Shown piece after piece: positions 27,019 to 35,089 of a stretch of DNA of 51,635 nucleotides. The notes beneath the pieces are model-generated. The model was given only the letters and a program-made list of their open reading frames with translations, was not told the DNA's origin and did not search any database. Each line of letters opens with the position of its first letter. Positions within the stretch are counted from its first letter, which is position 1. Both the position numbers and the translations under genes were made by a program. Origin of the DNA: a virus; IMG/VR virus record IMGVR_UViG_3300001398_000005, positions 1 to 51,635 of that record; one strand, written 5' to 3'.

Positions 27019-28278
27019 TCACTTCTTCCTGCCAAATGGCACGCCCGGAGTTCGGGTAGCCGTCGACAATAAAGGTACTTCGGCAGGGTCCCGATTAGAC
27101 ATAGACTTGGCATTCCCCCACTTGTCCGTAAAGTCGGCTGCCTTAGGGTCCAGTAGTTCCGGGTAGACCTGTTGTGACGAAAGGCGTTGGGCTAGAAGCT
27201 GGCGGCGGCGGTCAATCTGAAACTTAACCTCATCCGAAGTGAGCCCGTCCTTGATGTTAGTTCCACCAGAGATGTTCTGTGTACCGTACTGGTCGTCATA
27301 GCTCTGCTGCATCTCACGAATGTGGGCCTCCCGTTGACGGCTCTGCTCCTTCACTCGATTCTCGTAGGCTTCAACCACCATATCGTGCATGTCCTTCTCA
27401 CCACTAAGATCCTTGTGGAGCTGGGCCTGCAATTCTTCTACCGTACGAGCAACCTTGATTGCCCCTACCTGGGTGCCGGCTTGATCCATGGACTCACCTA
27501 GAAGTGCGAAACGAATGATCCTGTCTCGTCGTTCGAGCTGATCGGTCTGTTCCTGCTCGCGCCTCCGCCGGTCCTGGTTGTGGATCTTGGTCATGCCCTT
27601 CCCAGCCATGGCGGATGCCACGAATTTGGCGTTTTCCCACTCCCTTTCAGCCCCCTCCTTGAGGTCGGCGTAGTGATTGACCGCTCTCCAGGTGAGCTGG
27701 GCCCAGTTCATCCCCAGACTAGAAGAACCCTGAATCCCAGTGACCGAGGTGGATGTCAGGTCAGCCCCCTTGAGCTGAGCCCACCGTAACCTGGAAATGG
27801 TGTCTAAACAGAAGGCTTCGGTCAAAATCGTAGCCTGATTGGCTCGACGATTGATCTCGCTGAGGTAGCGTATCACCTTCTTTTTAGGGCCATCTTCCAT
27901 GGTGTCGAAGAAGTCGATGAGCTGCGGTAGCCACCGGTCGCGATCCACTAGGATGTTGTCATGCCCCAACATGAACACCCCATATGCCAGAAACATCGAG
28001 TAAAATCGATTTACAGCCTTGTGACTGACGGCCTCTTTAGGGTTCATGAGGTTCAGCATCGAGAATTCGTGCTGATTCAGGGACTTGAATATGAATTGTA
28101 CCTCATTGATCTCGCCAGGCATGTGCAGGAACCCCTTGAATAAGAGGGGTTCCACATCCTTGTAGATCTCCGGATTGACCTCTGGGATCTTGAAGGAATC
28201 CACATGGAGGTCATCTGCTTCCCCTTCAAACTGTCCTCGGAGGCGGTCCTGATCCTGATCGTAATCGGGATCGGCCAT
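27019..28278 (-). CDS. Putative tail-assembly protein 2 (before tape measure)
   Basis: This 419-residue protein is encoded three bases after the previous gene and six before the tape measure, the position of the second tail-assembly chaperone in contractile phages. The acidic start (MADPDYDQDQDRLRG) leads into a helical region with PLLFKGFLHMPGEINEVQF and RFYSMFLAYGVFMLGHDNI. A charged coiled-coil region follows at about 230-350 (DRRRREQEQTDQLERRDRI). No frameshift overlap with the preceding gene exists, so the classical G/GT fusion is not used here. The role is inferred from position and composition. Confidence 0.6.
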   Translation of the reverse strand: MADPDYDQDQDRLRGQFEGEADDLHVDSFKIPEVNPEIYKDVEPLLFKGFLHMPGEINEVQFIFKSLNQHEFSMLNLMNPKEAVSHKAVNRFYSMFLAYGVFMLGHDNILVDRDRWLPQLIDFFDTMEDGPKKKVIRYLSEINRRANQATILTEAFCLDTISRLRWAQLKGADLTSTSVTGIQGSSSLGMNWAQLTWRAVNHYADLKEGAEREWENAKFVASAMAGKGMTKIHNQDRRRREQEQTDQLERRDRIIRFALLGESMDQAGTQVGAIKVARTVEELQAQLHKDLSGEKDMHDMVVEAYENRVKEQSRQREAHIREMQQSYDDQYGTQNISGGTNIKDGLTSDEVKFQIDRRRQLLAQRLSSQQVYPELLDPKAADFTDKWGNAKSMSNRDPAEVPLLSTATRTPGVPFGRKK

Positions 28279-28281
28279 AGA

Positions 28282-29499
28282 TTAACCCCTCGGAATTGGG
28301 CGGTACTTCGGATTGAGGCCTACAGTTGGGGGCTGATTGAGTATAGTCTTCACGCCTTTGCCATCAACCGCTGCCTGGGGACGGTTCAGTTCAGCTACGC
28401 CTTTGGTCAATTGAGCCACTCGCTGCTCTTCCACGGCACCCAATAAACTAGGATCCAGTTGTGCTTCCAGAGCCGCTATTTCCGTAGCCCTGTCAGAAGC
28501 TACCGTAGTCGCGGCATCTCGTATTTGAGAAGGTGCTCTGACGGAATCAGACTTTGACACCACTGGGACTGGAGCCGTGAAGCCTCCCTGGTTCATGGGC
28601 TGACGACTCTTCATCAGTTCCGCCGCTGCCTGTCTAGAAGACCCTGCAGCCCTCATAGCAACCTCAGGGTCTGGTTGAAGCTCTGGAGGCAATGCCCTCC
28701 CCTCACGCAGCGGAAGAGCCTCCAAGAGTGCCTCCTCTTCTTGCTCTTGAGCCTGTTCGGCAGCTTGAACCCGAGCGGCCTGTTGCTCAGCGAAGACCCG
28801 GGCGTTCTCCTTGATCTGATCCAGCTCAGCTTCAGTGGACAGTGGTGAATACCCGACATCGTCCAAAATCTTTCGAATCATGTCGTCAGGCAAGTCGCTC
28901 TCTAGTTCCTTGGCTTCGGCCAGAAGGCGGCGGAACTTCTCCTCCGCGCTCTCATCCAGCATCTGGAACTTAACGCCCTCTTTTGCCTTGACTTCAGCCT
29001 TGACGACAAGCTCAGCGTACTTTCGATAGGCGACAAGCAGAGCTTCCCTACCCCAAGAAGCCACTCGCTGCCTCATCCACTCAGCTTTTTCAAGCTTGAC
29101 GGTCTTGACTTCGCCTCCCTCTTCTGGAGGCTCTACTGTCAATTTGATGCCGACTTCAGCCAAAACGTCACGAGCCTTATTGGCCTTAACTTCATTGCTG
29201 ACAGTAGCTGAGAGAAGGTACGCGCCAGTCGGCACATCATCTTCAACGAACTGGACATCTCGAAGATCAACCCCTTCGATCTCAACTACAGACCTACTCA
29301 CGTGAGCGATCTGGTAGGCATGCAAATACTCCGCACCGTCGAGGTCTGCTGTCTCCTGAGTGATCAGGTCGTAGTCCTCAGGGGCCAGATTTTGAAGGAC
29401 TAGGGCACAGCCATCAATGGTGACCGCCTCCTCAACTCGCCCTACATTCCGTGCCTTTTGAAGGGCGCCTTGAAGCCTCTTCGCTTTCAGTGTTGCCAT
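28282..29499 (-). CDS. Putative tail-assembly chaperone 1
   Basis: This 405-residue protein starts at ATG 29497-29499 behind a very good ribosome site (AAGGAG, seven bases upstream). The N-terminal ~170 residues are a compact domain (VTIDGCALVLQNLAPEDYD, HAYQIAHVSRSVVEIEGVD, RVASWGREALLVAYRKYAE), as in tail-assembly chaperones that bind the tape measure. The rest is helical and Ala/Glu/Gln-rich with likely disorder. It is the first gene after the terminator-like hairpin downstream of the tube gene. Assignment rests mainly on gene order. Confidence 0.6.
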   Translation of the reverse strand: MATLKAKRLQGALQKARNVGRVEEAVTIDGCALVLQNLAPEDYDLITQETADLDGAEYLHAYQIAHVSRSVVEIEGVDLRDVQFVEDDVPTGAYLLSATVSNEVKANKARDVLAEVGIKLTVEPPEEGGEVKTVKLEKAEWMRQRVASWGREALLVAYRKYAELVVKAEVKAKEGVKFQMLDESAEEKFRRLLAEAKELESDLPDDMIRKILDDVGYSPLSTEAELDQIKENARVFAEQQAARVQAAEQAQEQEEEALLEALPLREGRALPPELQPDPEVAMRAAGSSRQAAAELMKSRQPMNQGGFTAPVPVVSKSDSVRAPSQIRDAATTVASDRATEIAALEAQLDPSLLGAVEEQRVAQLTKGVAELNRPQAAVDGKGVKTILNQPPTVGLNPKYRPIPRG

Positions 29500-29530
29500 A
29501 TTTATCTCCTTTAATTTGGGTGTATTCCAA

Positions 29531-29568
29531 AGAGAAGCCTCTTAGGCCTGTTACCTAAGAGGCTCTCT
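29531..29568 (-). terminator. Hairpin after tail tube gene
   Basis: A perfect 11-base stem (29536-29546 with 29554-29564) encloses a 7-base loop. After one bulged base at 29535, four more pairs extend it (29531-29534 with 29565-29568). On the minus strand it is followed by a modest T-rich stretch. It lies 28 bases after the tube stop and before the ribosome site of the next gene, so it may trim tube-rich transcripts or allow partial read-through. Confidence 0.75.
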
Positions 29569-29595
29569 TCTTCGACGCCTTGAAGGCGCTTAGTA

Positions 29596-30318
29596 TCAGT
29601 GGTTCGGCGTGCCGACCGACGCGCTGTTGCCAGCGAAGCGGAGGGAGTATCCAGCACCTGCCGTACCATTCGCTTGAACCGGCGACAGACCGGTGTCAAC
29701 GAACTCGCCGTATTGGCTGCGACCGTCGATGATGTCGGTCACAGTCACGCTTGAGTTCTCTGCGATGATAGCCGCATCCGAAGTCGTGCTCTTCGAGTAG
29801 CTGTTGATCCAGCAACCTTCGAAGAAGGTGAAGAGGGCACGAATTGGAGTCAGGAACTGATCTCCGTTCGCCTGAACAGATGCATTCGGAGCAGCCGAAA
29901 CGGTGACACCATCGAGGTCTTGGCTCGAAGCAATCTCCGAGATGACCATCTCTTGCTTGATGTCGAAGGGCCAACGGTGGTGCTTGAGCGAGCGCACGAG
30001 GCCGCTCACGCCGCCACGGTAGCCGACAGCTTGGAACACATCCACCGCGTAGAGGAGGGTCTTGTTCACGGTCAGTGTCATCGGCTCAGTCACCGACGGC
30101 ACTAGTTCGGCAACCTGATCACCGAAGCCGACGCCACGTACCGGATCGATGGTACGGGACTCGTCTTGACCGAACTCCGAAAGAGCACCGATCTGACGGA
30201 ACTCTTTCATTCCCACCATGAATGAAAAGACCTTGTTTTTTTGCGAAATTGCAGCACGAGTGGAAGGTGCTGTCCCTTGGCGATATATGTAGTTTGTGCT
30301 GTCAGATGGTTTGCCCAT
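29596..30318 (-). CDS. Tail tube protein
   Basis: This 240-residue protein has the size and position of a contractile-tail tube subunit: downstream of the sheath and upstream of the tail-assembly and tape-measure genes. Recognisable features are a strand-rich N-half (NKVFSFMVGMKEFRQIG, VTEPMTLTVNKTLLYAV), RWPFDIKQEMVISEIAS, and the typical segment FFEGCWINSYSKSTTSD near the C-terminus. The strong ribosome site AAGGAG lies 7-8 bases before the ATG, within the last codons of the HNH gene, and the two coding regions overlap by 17 bases. A hairpin terminator follows. High expression is expected for a tube protein and fits the strong ribosome site. Confidence 0.8.
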   Translation of the reverse strand: MGKPSDSTNYIYRQGTAPSTRAAISQKNKVFSFMVGMKEFRQIGALSEFGQDESRTIDPVRGVGFGDQVAELVPSVTEPMTLTVNKTLLYAVDVFQAVGYRGGVSGLVRSLKHHRWPFDIKQEMVISEIASSQDLDGVTVSAAPNASVQANGDQFLTPIRALFTFFEGCWINSYSKSTTSDAAIIAENSSVTVTDIIDGRSQYGEFVDTGLSPVQANGTAGAGYSLRFAGNSASVGTPNH

Positions 30319-31111
30319 GACTAATCTCCTTCACATTCAGCATGACCCAAATAGGTCTAGCGTGCTTAGTACTGTTGCAAGACTTACAAGCTGGTACAAC
30401 GTTCTCTGCCGTATGCGGGCCACCCTTTGATACAGGGATCACGTGGTCCATTGTGAGCTTAGTTTCAGCGAAACAGTAGGCACACTTATGATCGAACCAT
30501 TCAAGGATCCTCAACCACTCAGGCGCAGTCAACGTTTTTTCGACACGAGCCATATAGGCTGCACGGCGTGTCCATCCAGGACTCTTAACCTGATAACGCT
30601 TCTGGATCTTTCGGAAAGCTATCGGATTAGCAGCAATCCAAAGAGCATTTGATTGCCGATGACGCTTCTGATTGGTTCGGTACCAGCTCCTAGCTCGCTC
30701 CGCTGCTTCACGCTTTTGTTCGTTTGAACGTGAGGTCGAAGCCCACTGATCTCGTCTACGCTCAAGAATCTCTTCACGTTGAGGCCCATTAACATAGGCC
30801 TTACTAGCTTTGCCCTCGCACTCAAGACACCAACTGGATCGTCCATACAGCCCCCTGGCCTTCACTCGGAAGTCCGTAAGAGCCTTGTCGACATCACACT
30901 TAGGGCAGACCTTGTGGTCTGGTATCAGCACAAGCCGACGGCGCCTTCGACGTTCGACTTTCAAAGCCTCATACGCTACTGGGTCTTTCTTACGAAGACT
31001 TTGAGCGATCATAGTGCAAGACTTGCAAATCGATGCCGCACCAGTCCTAGGGTGGCGATAGAAGTCGTCCTTCTCGGACTTCTCCTTCAGGCAGTCTTCG
31101 CAAGTCTTCAT
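30302..31111 (-). CDS. HNH homing-type endonuclease with two zinc knuckles
   Basis: This 269-residue protein has two N-terminal treble-clef-like CxxC...CxxC units (about residues 4-32 and 71-100), a basic helical middle (EALKVERRRRRRLVLIPD) and a C-terminal HNH domain. The HNH signature reads CAYCFAETKLTMDHVIPVSK, then TAENVVPACKSCNSTKHAR, with the DH pair near residues 222-223, a central Asn and a CxxC zinc pair, so it looks catalytically complete. Free-standing HNH genes between virion genes are typical phage homing elements that cut related genomes near their own locus. It has no clear ribosome site of its own and lies 20 bases after the upstream gene. Confidence 0.88.
   Translation of the reverse strand: MKTCEDCLKEKSEKDDFYRHPRTGAASICKSCTMIAQSLRKKDPVAYEALKVERRRRRRLVLIPDHKVCPKCDVDKALTDFRVKARGLYGRSSWCLECEGKASKAYVNGPQREEILERRRDQWASTSRSNEQKREAAERARSWYRTNQKRHRQSNALWIAANPIAFRKIQKRYQVKSPGWTRRAAYMARVEKTLTAPEWLRILEWFDHKCAYCFAETKLTMDHVIPVSKGGPHTAENVVPACKSCNSTKHARPIWVMLNVKEISHGQTI
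30326..30331 (-). promoter_or_regulatory. Tube gene ribosome site inside the HNH gene
   Basis: AAGGAG on the minus strand, eight bases before the tube ATG (30316-30318), lies within the last codons of the upstream HNH endonuclease. The nuclease gene therefore carries the translation signal of an essential gene. Confidence 0.75.
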
Positions 31112-31130
31112 CTGGTTTTGGGATAGGCTA

Positions 31131-31976
31131 TCAGACCTTGGCGGCTGCGAACAGACCGTGGAGTTCTTCGGCGCGAGCGGCGAGTTTGGTGAGGTCTGCT
31201 TTCACCCAGCCAGCAGTGAGGTCGGCCTTGAGGATGCCAGCTACCTTGTCGGCAACGGACTTCACATCAGACTGCGCCTTGGAAGCGTTGAATTTGCGAC
31301 CCGACTTGGCGAGCTTGGCAATCTTCTGCGAAGTCTCTTCCGACTGGGCAATGATGGCTGTGGCCAATTCCGTGTTCGCTTGGTAGGTGTCGAACGACAA
31401 CCCAGTGCCCTCGGAAGCGGCTTTGTCGCCGACTTCGTGAACCTGGGGAGCACCCAAATTGTAGTAAGTTTGGTTTTTGCTCTGATTCGGCGACTTGATC
31501 TTGCCGGCCAGCTTGAACAAGAGCTTGATTCCGTCCTGGAGGTTCGAAGCCTTCTTGGCTCCGGCTTCCTTGAGGGCGGCCATGTGGGTTTCGAGGGCTG
31601 TCAGGTCTTCAAAAATCGTGCTCATGATAGGATTCCTTGTGGCTATGCCGGACTTTGGTGTAGAGATATCCAGATTGCTCAGTACGCTGAGACTATGGCC
31701 CCTCAAGAGTGGGGTAATGATAGAAGAACTAACGTCCGCAGACCAACGAGCCCTATGTGGGGCCAATAGCGTCCACATCTTGTCGGGGTCGACGGACAAT
31801 TGGGCCTCTTTCCCAGACAGGAAGGTGTCCAGGACTCTCTTGGCTTGACTGCGAGGCACAAGCCCAGAAACCAGCCGTAGGGCTGATACCGGGCCCAAAT
31901 TGAAGCGCTGTCCTTCTGTTTTGATCCAATCGGTAACGCCATCGCTACCAATGGTCACAGTCGTTCGTGTAGACAC
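31131..31976 (-). CDS. Unknown two-part protein with strong internal start
   Basis: The open frame codes for 281 residues from GTG 31974-31976 (MSTRTTVTIGSDGVTDW). Residues 1-116 form a small domain (FNLGPVSALRLVSGLVPRS, LSGKEAQLSVDPDKMWTLL). At residue 118 is an internal ATG (31623-31625) with AAGGA about eight bases upstream. The product from there, 164 residues, is Lys/Ala-rich helix (MSTIFEDLTALETHMAALKE, AKLAKSGRKFNASKAQSDV). Either one fused protein is made or both long and short forms are. The gene lies between the disturbed accessory region and the HNH/tube pair. I do not recognise the family. Confidence 0.6.
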   Translation of the reverse strand: MSTRTTVTIGSDGVTDWIKTEGQRFNLGPVSALRLVSGLVPRSQAKRVLDTFLSGKEAQLSVDPDKMWTLLAPHRARWSADVSSSIITPLLRGHSLSVLSNLDISTPKSGIATRNPIMSTIFEDLTALETHMAALKEAGAKKASNLQDGIKLLFKLAGKIKSPNQSKNQTYYNLGAPQVHEVGDKAASEGTGLSFDTYQANTELATAIIAQSEETSQKIAKLAKSGRKFNASKAQSDVKSVADKVAGILKADLTAGWVKADLTKLAARAEELHGLFAAAKV

Positions 31977-32061
31977 TACCTAGGGTAGGGCACGAAAGCT
32001 CTATTGGAGGTCAGTCACAGTATTTGAACCCCTGTGTGGGTGATTGAGCATCTTACACCAA

Positions 32062-32228
32062 TCAGAACGGAAAGTCGTCTTCGTCCAGATCAACATCAGG
32101 AATTTCTTGGGTTTCTACCCACCAACCAAAGACATGGCCGTGGGTCTTCCCCGAACTCTTCGACACTGACCTTTTCGACCAACTGTTCCATGTCCCTATA
32201 GAACGGCTTGGGACGCCGAAATTTAAGA
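32062..32228 (-). pseudogene. Small frameshifted gene with SSB-like acidic tail
   Basis: Two overlapping frames each look coding. From just after the stop at 32229, one frame reads FRRPKPFYRDMEQLVEKV and SVEEFGEDP (possible ATG 32189-32191). Near 32130 the coding sense moves to another frame reading HVFGWWVETQEIPDVDLDEDDFPF up to the stop at 32062, split here as HVFGWWVETQEI and PDVDLDEDDFPF. One base gained or lost near 32120-32140 would join them. The end DEDDFPF resembles the DDDIPF tips of single-stranded-DNA-binding proteins. The remainder is too short to identify. Confidence 0.45.
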
Positions 32229-33065
32229 CTACAGTCGGACTAGAAGTTGCGTCAAGGCCGAAATAGGGATCAAAGTCCCTTCCGGTGGGGACTTCAACCA
32301 CAGCCCCTTCTCACAGGACCACTCAGCAGGCTCCCCAATGCTGTCCTCTGCCTCATTGAGGGCCGAGGCCGCCTTGTTCAGGTCCAAGGACAAATACAGG
32401 CTTTTACGAGCCCCTAGCACCAATCTCCGCTGGGTATCCTTGTGCATTGGACTGAAGGTGGCTCCCCGTAGGTATCCCTCTCGGTACAGCTCCTCCCAGC
32501 CAAATTCTAGGGACGGCCAGCTCCAGCGTTGTATTTCAGCCAGCACGAAACCGTTAGTCCCACGATCGATGATTGAGGGTTGAGGCTCGTCCGGGATCAA
32601 AGCAGGCAGAGAGCCTCGATCTATGTATTCAGCCAGCCATCCCAAGGCAGTATCCAACTTGATCTGGGACGCTCCCTTTGGGATCTCAGACAGAAACGAC
32701 TTCAGGACTCGAAAAAAGCGTGCCAAGTCTCGATCGACGTGGGCCAGCCCGCTCACGCCGTAATTGTCCACTAGGTCGACTGCCGCAATCAGCCCTGGCA
32801 TTGCAGGATGAATAGCCAACTCCCGTCTGAGGAATAGGGCCATTGCCACGAAGACCCCTAAATTGGGGATCCCCTTAGATACAAATTCCAAGGGTAGGGG
32901 CCGTCCCAAAATCAGGTCCCTAAAGAACCTGGGTAGTTCCAGTGGGTTGTAAATAGCCGTCTCAATAGTCTCATCCTCGGTAGTGAAATCCCCAAAAGCC
33001 ACTACCGACTTGACGACTGACCCTATGGCCGGGTCTAGGACGACTTTGAGCTGTATTTCTTCCAC
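32229..33065 (-). CDS. Unknown conserved-looking phage protein
   Basis: This 278-residue protein is of no family I can name. It has a strand-rich N-terminus (MEEIQLKVVLDPAIGS, KSVVAFGDFTTEDETIETA), then helical segments containing NPLELPRFFRDLILGRPLP, AIHPAMPGLIAAVDLVDNYG and SGLAHVDRDLARFFRVLKS. The Asp/His-rich central motifs (AAVDLVDNYG, LAHVDRDL) could bind metal, but I cannot link them to an enzyme. A C-terminal region contains DRGTNGFVLAEIQRWSW. The frame is intact although the genes on both sides are broken. The start ATG lies 18 bases after the frameshift-corrected end of the upstream gene. Confidence 0.65.
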   Translation of the reverse strand: MEEIQLKVVLDPAIGSVVKSVVAFGDFTTEDETIETAIYNPLELPRFFRDLILGRPLPLEFVSKGIPNLGVFVAMALFLRRELAIHPAMPGLIAAVDLVDNYGVSGLAHVDRDLARFFRVLKSFLSEIPKGASQIKLDTALGWLAEYIDRGSLPALIPDEPQPSIIDRGTNGFVLAEIQRWSWPSLEFGWEELYREGYLRGATFSPMHKDTQRRLVLGARKSLYLSLDLNKAASALNEAEDSIGEPAEWSCEKGLWLKSPPEGTLIPISALTQLLVRL

Positions 33066-33083
33066 CTACACAGTCTACACCAA

Positions 33084-33351
33084 TTAGGATCGGTCGTAGT
33101 CCTGATCCGCGTACCGTGGGCCGCCGCCACCCCCCGCCATTTTTCAGCAGGTCAATCAAGTAGCTCGCCTGTCGACCGGTCAGCCGCCGAAGGCCATCCT
33201 TCGTGAAAGGGAAAGGCAAGCTCGGGAACTTGGAGGCATAGGGTGCCCATTGGTCCTTCGTCTTGATTCTGGAAGCCAAGAACCAAATGTAGTTGACCTG
33301 CTTGTCTGAAGGGCCCTGGCCACCAGTAGGAGCGTTCTCAGAAGAGGGTGG
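33084..33351 (-). pseudogene. 5'-truncated phage gene with frameshift at a G6 run
   Basis: The open frame begins without a start at the junction with the transposase fragment (PPSSENAPTGGQGPSDK). It continues with KQVNYIWFLASRIKTKD and LRRLTGRQASYLIDLLKNGG. This pattern (KQ--YI--L--R ... LT--EAS-LI--L) is familiar from small C-terminal domains of phage DNA-metabolism proteins. At a run of six G around 33130-33135 the frame runs on into the next gene. Removing one G gives a glycine stretch followed by PRYADQDYDRS and a stop at 33084, which leaves a normal spacer to the next gene. The 5' part is missing, presumably replaced by the mobile cassette. Confidence 0.6.
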
Positions 33352-33757
33352 TCAGCTGGATCCGGCCGTCCACGCGGGCCGCCAAATCTAGCATGAAATG
33401 GTTGGCGCAGTAGGCATCGCGGGCGCCGATGTACCAGGTGATCATGAGCTTGGTATCCGCGTCGATCGCGGTCCAGGTCCAGATTGAGCCGACGCCGGGC
33501 GTGTCCTTGAGTCGAGCCGGGACGTTCTTCTCTTTGGCGTAGCAGAACGACCAGATTTCGTCAGCCTGCACGCGCTTCGTAGACAGCCCGCGGAGCGCCC
33601 CGTCCTGGAACGCATCGCAGGCCGCGCCAAGCTCGGTCAAGAGCTTCAGAACCGTGTTCATGGCCACGCCCGTCATGCGGCACGTGGAGCGCAGCGAGCA
33701 GCCCTCGACCAAGCACGAGATCACGCGGGCGCGGGTTGCTGTATCGAGCCGGTTCAT
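33338..33757 (-). pseudogene. IS1-like transposase, C-terminally truncated
   Basis: I start it at ATG 33755-33757 (MNRLDTATRARVISCLVEG); a longer frame from a TTG at 33793 is open. The 139 residues follow the well-known family order: helix-turn-helix with GCSLRSTCRMTGVAMNTV, then RVQADEIWSFCYAKEKNV, then WTWTAIDADTKLMITW and the IGARDAYCANHF block, ending GRIQLTT. First and second catalytic Asp regions (ADEIW, IDADTK) are present. The final third, including the later catalytic Asp/Glu region, is absent because the frame ends two codons after QLTT where phage sequence resumes. It is therefore a dead remnant. It lies downstream of, and in the same direction as, the methyltransferase. Confidence 0.82.
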
Positions 33758-33800
33758 GCTCAACACTATGCGTGAGCGGTCGCGCATGAGCAACCGCAGC

Positions 33801-33819
33801 TAGGACAGGTAATGTCCTA
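33801..33819. repeat. Short inverted repeat between methyltransferase and transposase
   Basis: Arms TAGGACA and TGTCCTA (33801-33807 and 33813-33819) are perfect complements around a five-base spacer; the second arm includes the methyltransferase stop codon. It may be an insertion-sequence end or a weak terminator. No matching copy was seen at the other junction (about 33345). Confidence 0.45.
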
Positions 33820-35085
33820 CTTGGCCAGTCCCCGAGGCGCCTTTTTGGCGGCCTTTATAGCGGGTGACTGTTTCGCTCTGGAGACGATAGCAGTCATCAA
33901 CGAGCGAGCGTCCTTGCCGTCAGCGGCCAATGTGGCGGGCGCCAGAACGGTCAACGAATCGGCAGCCATCGGCGCAAGGCGCTTGATAGATGTCAGGATT
34001 GCATCCTTGCTGTTATCCACGCCGACCCATCGCCGATCCAATGCTTGCGCTGCGGCAAGAGTGGTCCCGGACCCGCAAAAGCAATCCAACACCAAATCCC
34101 CCTTGTTGGTCGATGCGCGCACAATTCTGTCCAATATCGTTTCGTTCTTCTCGGTTGGATAGCCAGTAATCTTCACGTTTTGATTGTGAGCATCACGGCA
34201 ATCCATCCAAAGGTTGCTGACCGAAACACCCTTGCTTTCGTCTAGGTATACCTTCTTGCGCGGGTTTCCGGTGGAAGACCAGTAGATCTCGCCCTTGGCG
34301 TCCAGCGCCTCGAGCTTCGCTGGAGTAGTCTTCCAATGCCTGCCTGCCGGCGGAGCCATGCCGCGCCATGGCTTTCCACAAGGACCATTGCGAACGCCAG
34401 GCGCATGCAGCGGCACTTTTTTGAAGCGGCGTTCCGTAGTTTCTTCAGCGTACGGGTACTCTCGGTCAGCGTGCTCATCGGTCCAAGGGGCAACCGGTCG
34501 GTTCCATACATATTGCGCGCTCTTCGTGTAGAAAAGAATGTAGTCGGAGACATCACCATATGTTTTATGCGTGTAGTTCTTCGAGCTGCATTTCCGGCGA
34601 GTGATGAAGCTGCGGAAGTTCTTTGCTCCGAAGATCTCATCCATCATCACCTTGGCGTGAAACACCATAGTCTCGTCCAGATGGACGTAGATTGACCCAT
34701 CGTCAGCCAGCATGCCCCGAAGCAGCTCAAGGCGCGCACGGAGGAATAACAGATAGCGCTCGCCCGTCAGCACGTCCGCGTAGGCCGGCTTCATTGCCTT
34801 GGACTGAAATACGCTGTTCGTGGCGTAAGGCGGATCAATATAGATCAGCCGGACCTTTCCGCAGATAGAGGAGTCGTTGCTCAGGCTACTGAGCACATCG
34901 AGATTGTCTGCCCAGTAGAGCCGGCTCTCTAGCTTTCCAGTGGCGGCGCTTCGCAGCCGAGTGAACGCTGGATCGCCCTTGCGTCGCGATCGCTCGCGAT
35001 CGAAGTCAACGAGCTTGCCTCGCTGCCCGGATAGAACGACGGAAGGGTCATTGAGCCACTCAATTTTTGGTACGCCGGTTGCCAT
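33817..35085 (-). CDS. DNA adenine methyltransferase, beta class (DPPY)
   Basis: This 422-residue protein is an N6-adenine (or N4-cytosine) DNA methyltransferase. The catalytic motif IDPPYATNS lies at residues 83-91 and the SAM-binding motif DCFCGSGTT at 334-342, so motif IV precedes motif I, as in beta-class enzymes such as type III Mod and many orphan phage methylases. Other expected pieces are GSIYVHLDE, DYILFYTKS and WVGVDNS. No restriction gene is adjacent, suggesting an orphan enzyme that protects phage DNA or a transferred cassette. Base composition looks richer in CG dinucleotides than the neighbouring tail genes. It is followed by the truncated transposase and preceded by a broken small gene whose stop is four bases upstream. 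Confidence 0.92.
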   Translation of the reverse strand: MATGVPKIEWLNDPSVVLSGQRGKLVDFDRERSRRKGDPAFTRLRSAATGKLESRLYWADNLDVLSSLSNDSSICGKVRLIYIDPPYATNSVFQSKAMKPAYADVLTGERYLLFLRARLELLRGMLADDGSIYVHLDETMVFHAKVMMDEIFGAKNFRSFITRRKCSSKNYTHKTYGDVSDYILFYTKSAQYVWNRPVAPWTDEHADREYPYAEETTERRFKKVPLHAPGVRNGPCGKPWRGMAPPAGRHWKTTPAKLEALDAKGEIYWSSTGNPRKKVYLDESKGVSVSNLWMDCRDAHNQNVKITGYPTEKNETILDRIVRASTNKGDLVLDCFCGSGTTLAAAQALDRRWVGVDNSKDAILTSIKRLAPMAADSLTVLAPATLAADGKDARSLMTAIVSRAKQSPAIKAAKKAPRGLAK

Positions 35086-35089
35086 GATT

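Noticed and set aside
28270-28300. Programmed frameshift between the two tail-assembly genes, as in G/GT pairs
   Set aside because: The genes are separate, with their own ATG and a three-base gap, and no slippery heptamer is visible near the end of the first.
32971-33279. Reading the gene at 33.1-33.3 kb in one frame through 32971
   Set aside because: The last ~45 codons become Arg/Gly-rich noise and overlap the start of the intact 278-residue gene; a one-base correction at the G6 run gives a better end at 33084.
33801-33819. Intact insertion-sequence boundary
   Set aside because: Only one short inverted repeat is visible, no partner or target duplication was found at the other junction, and the transposase is truncated.
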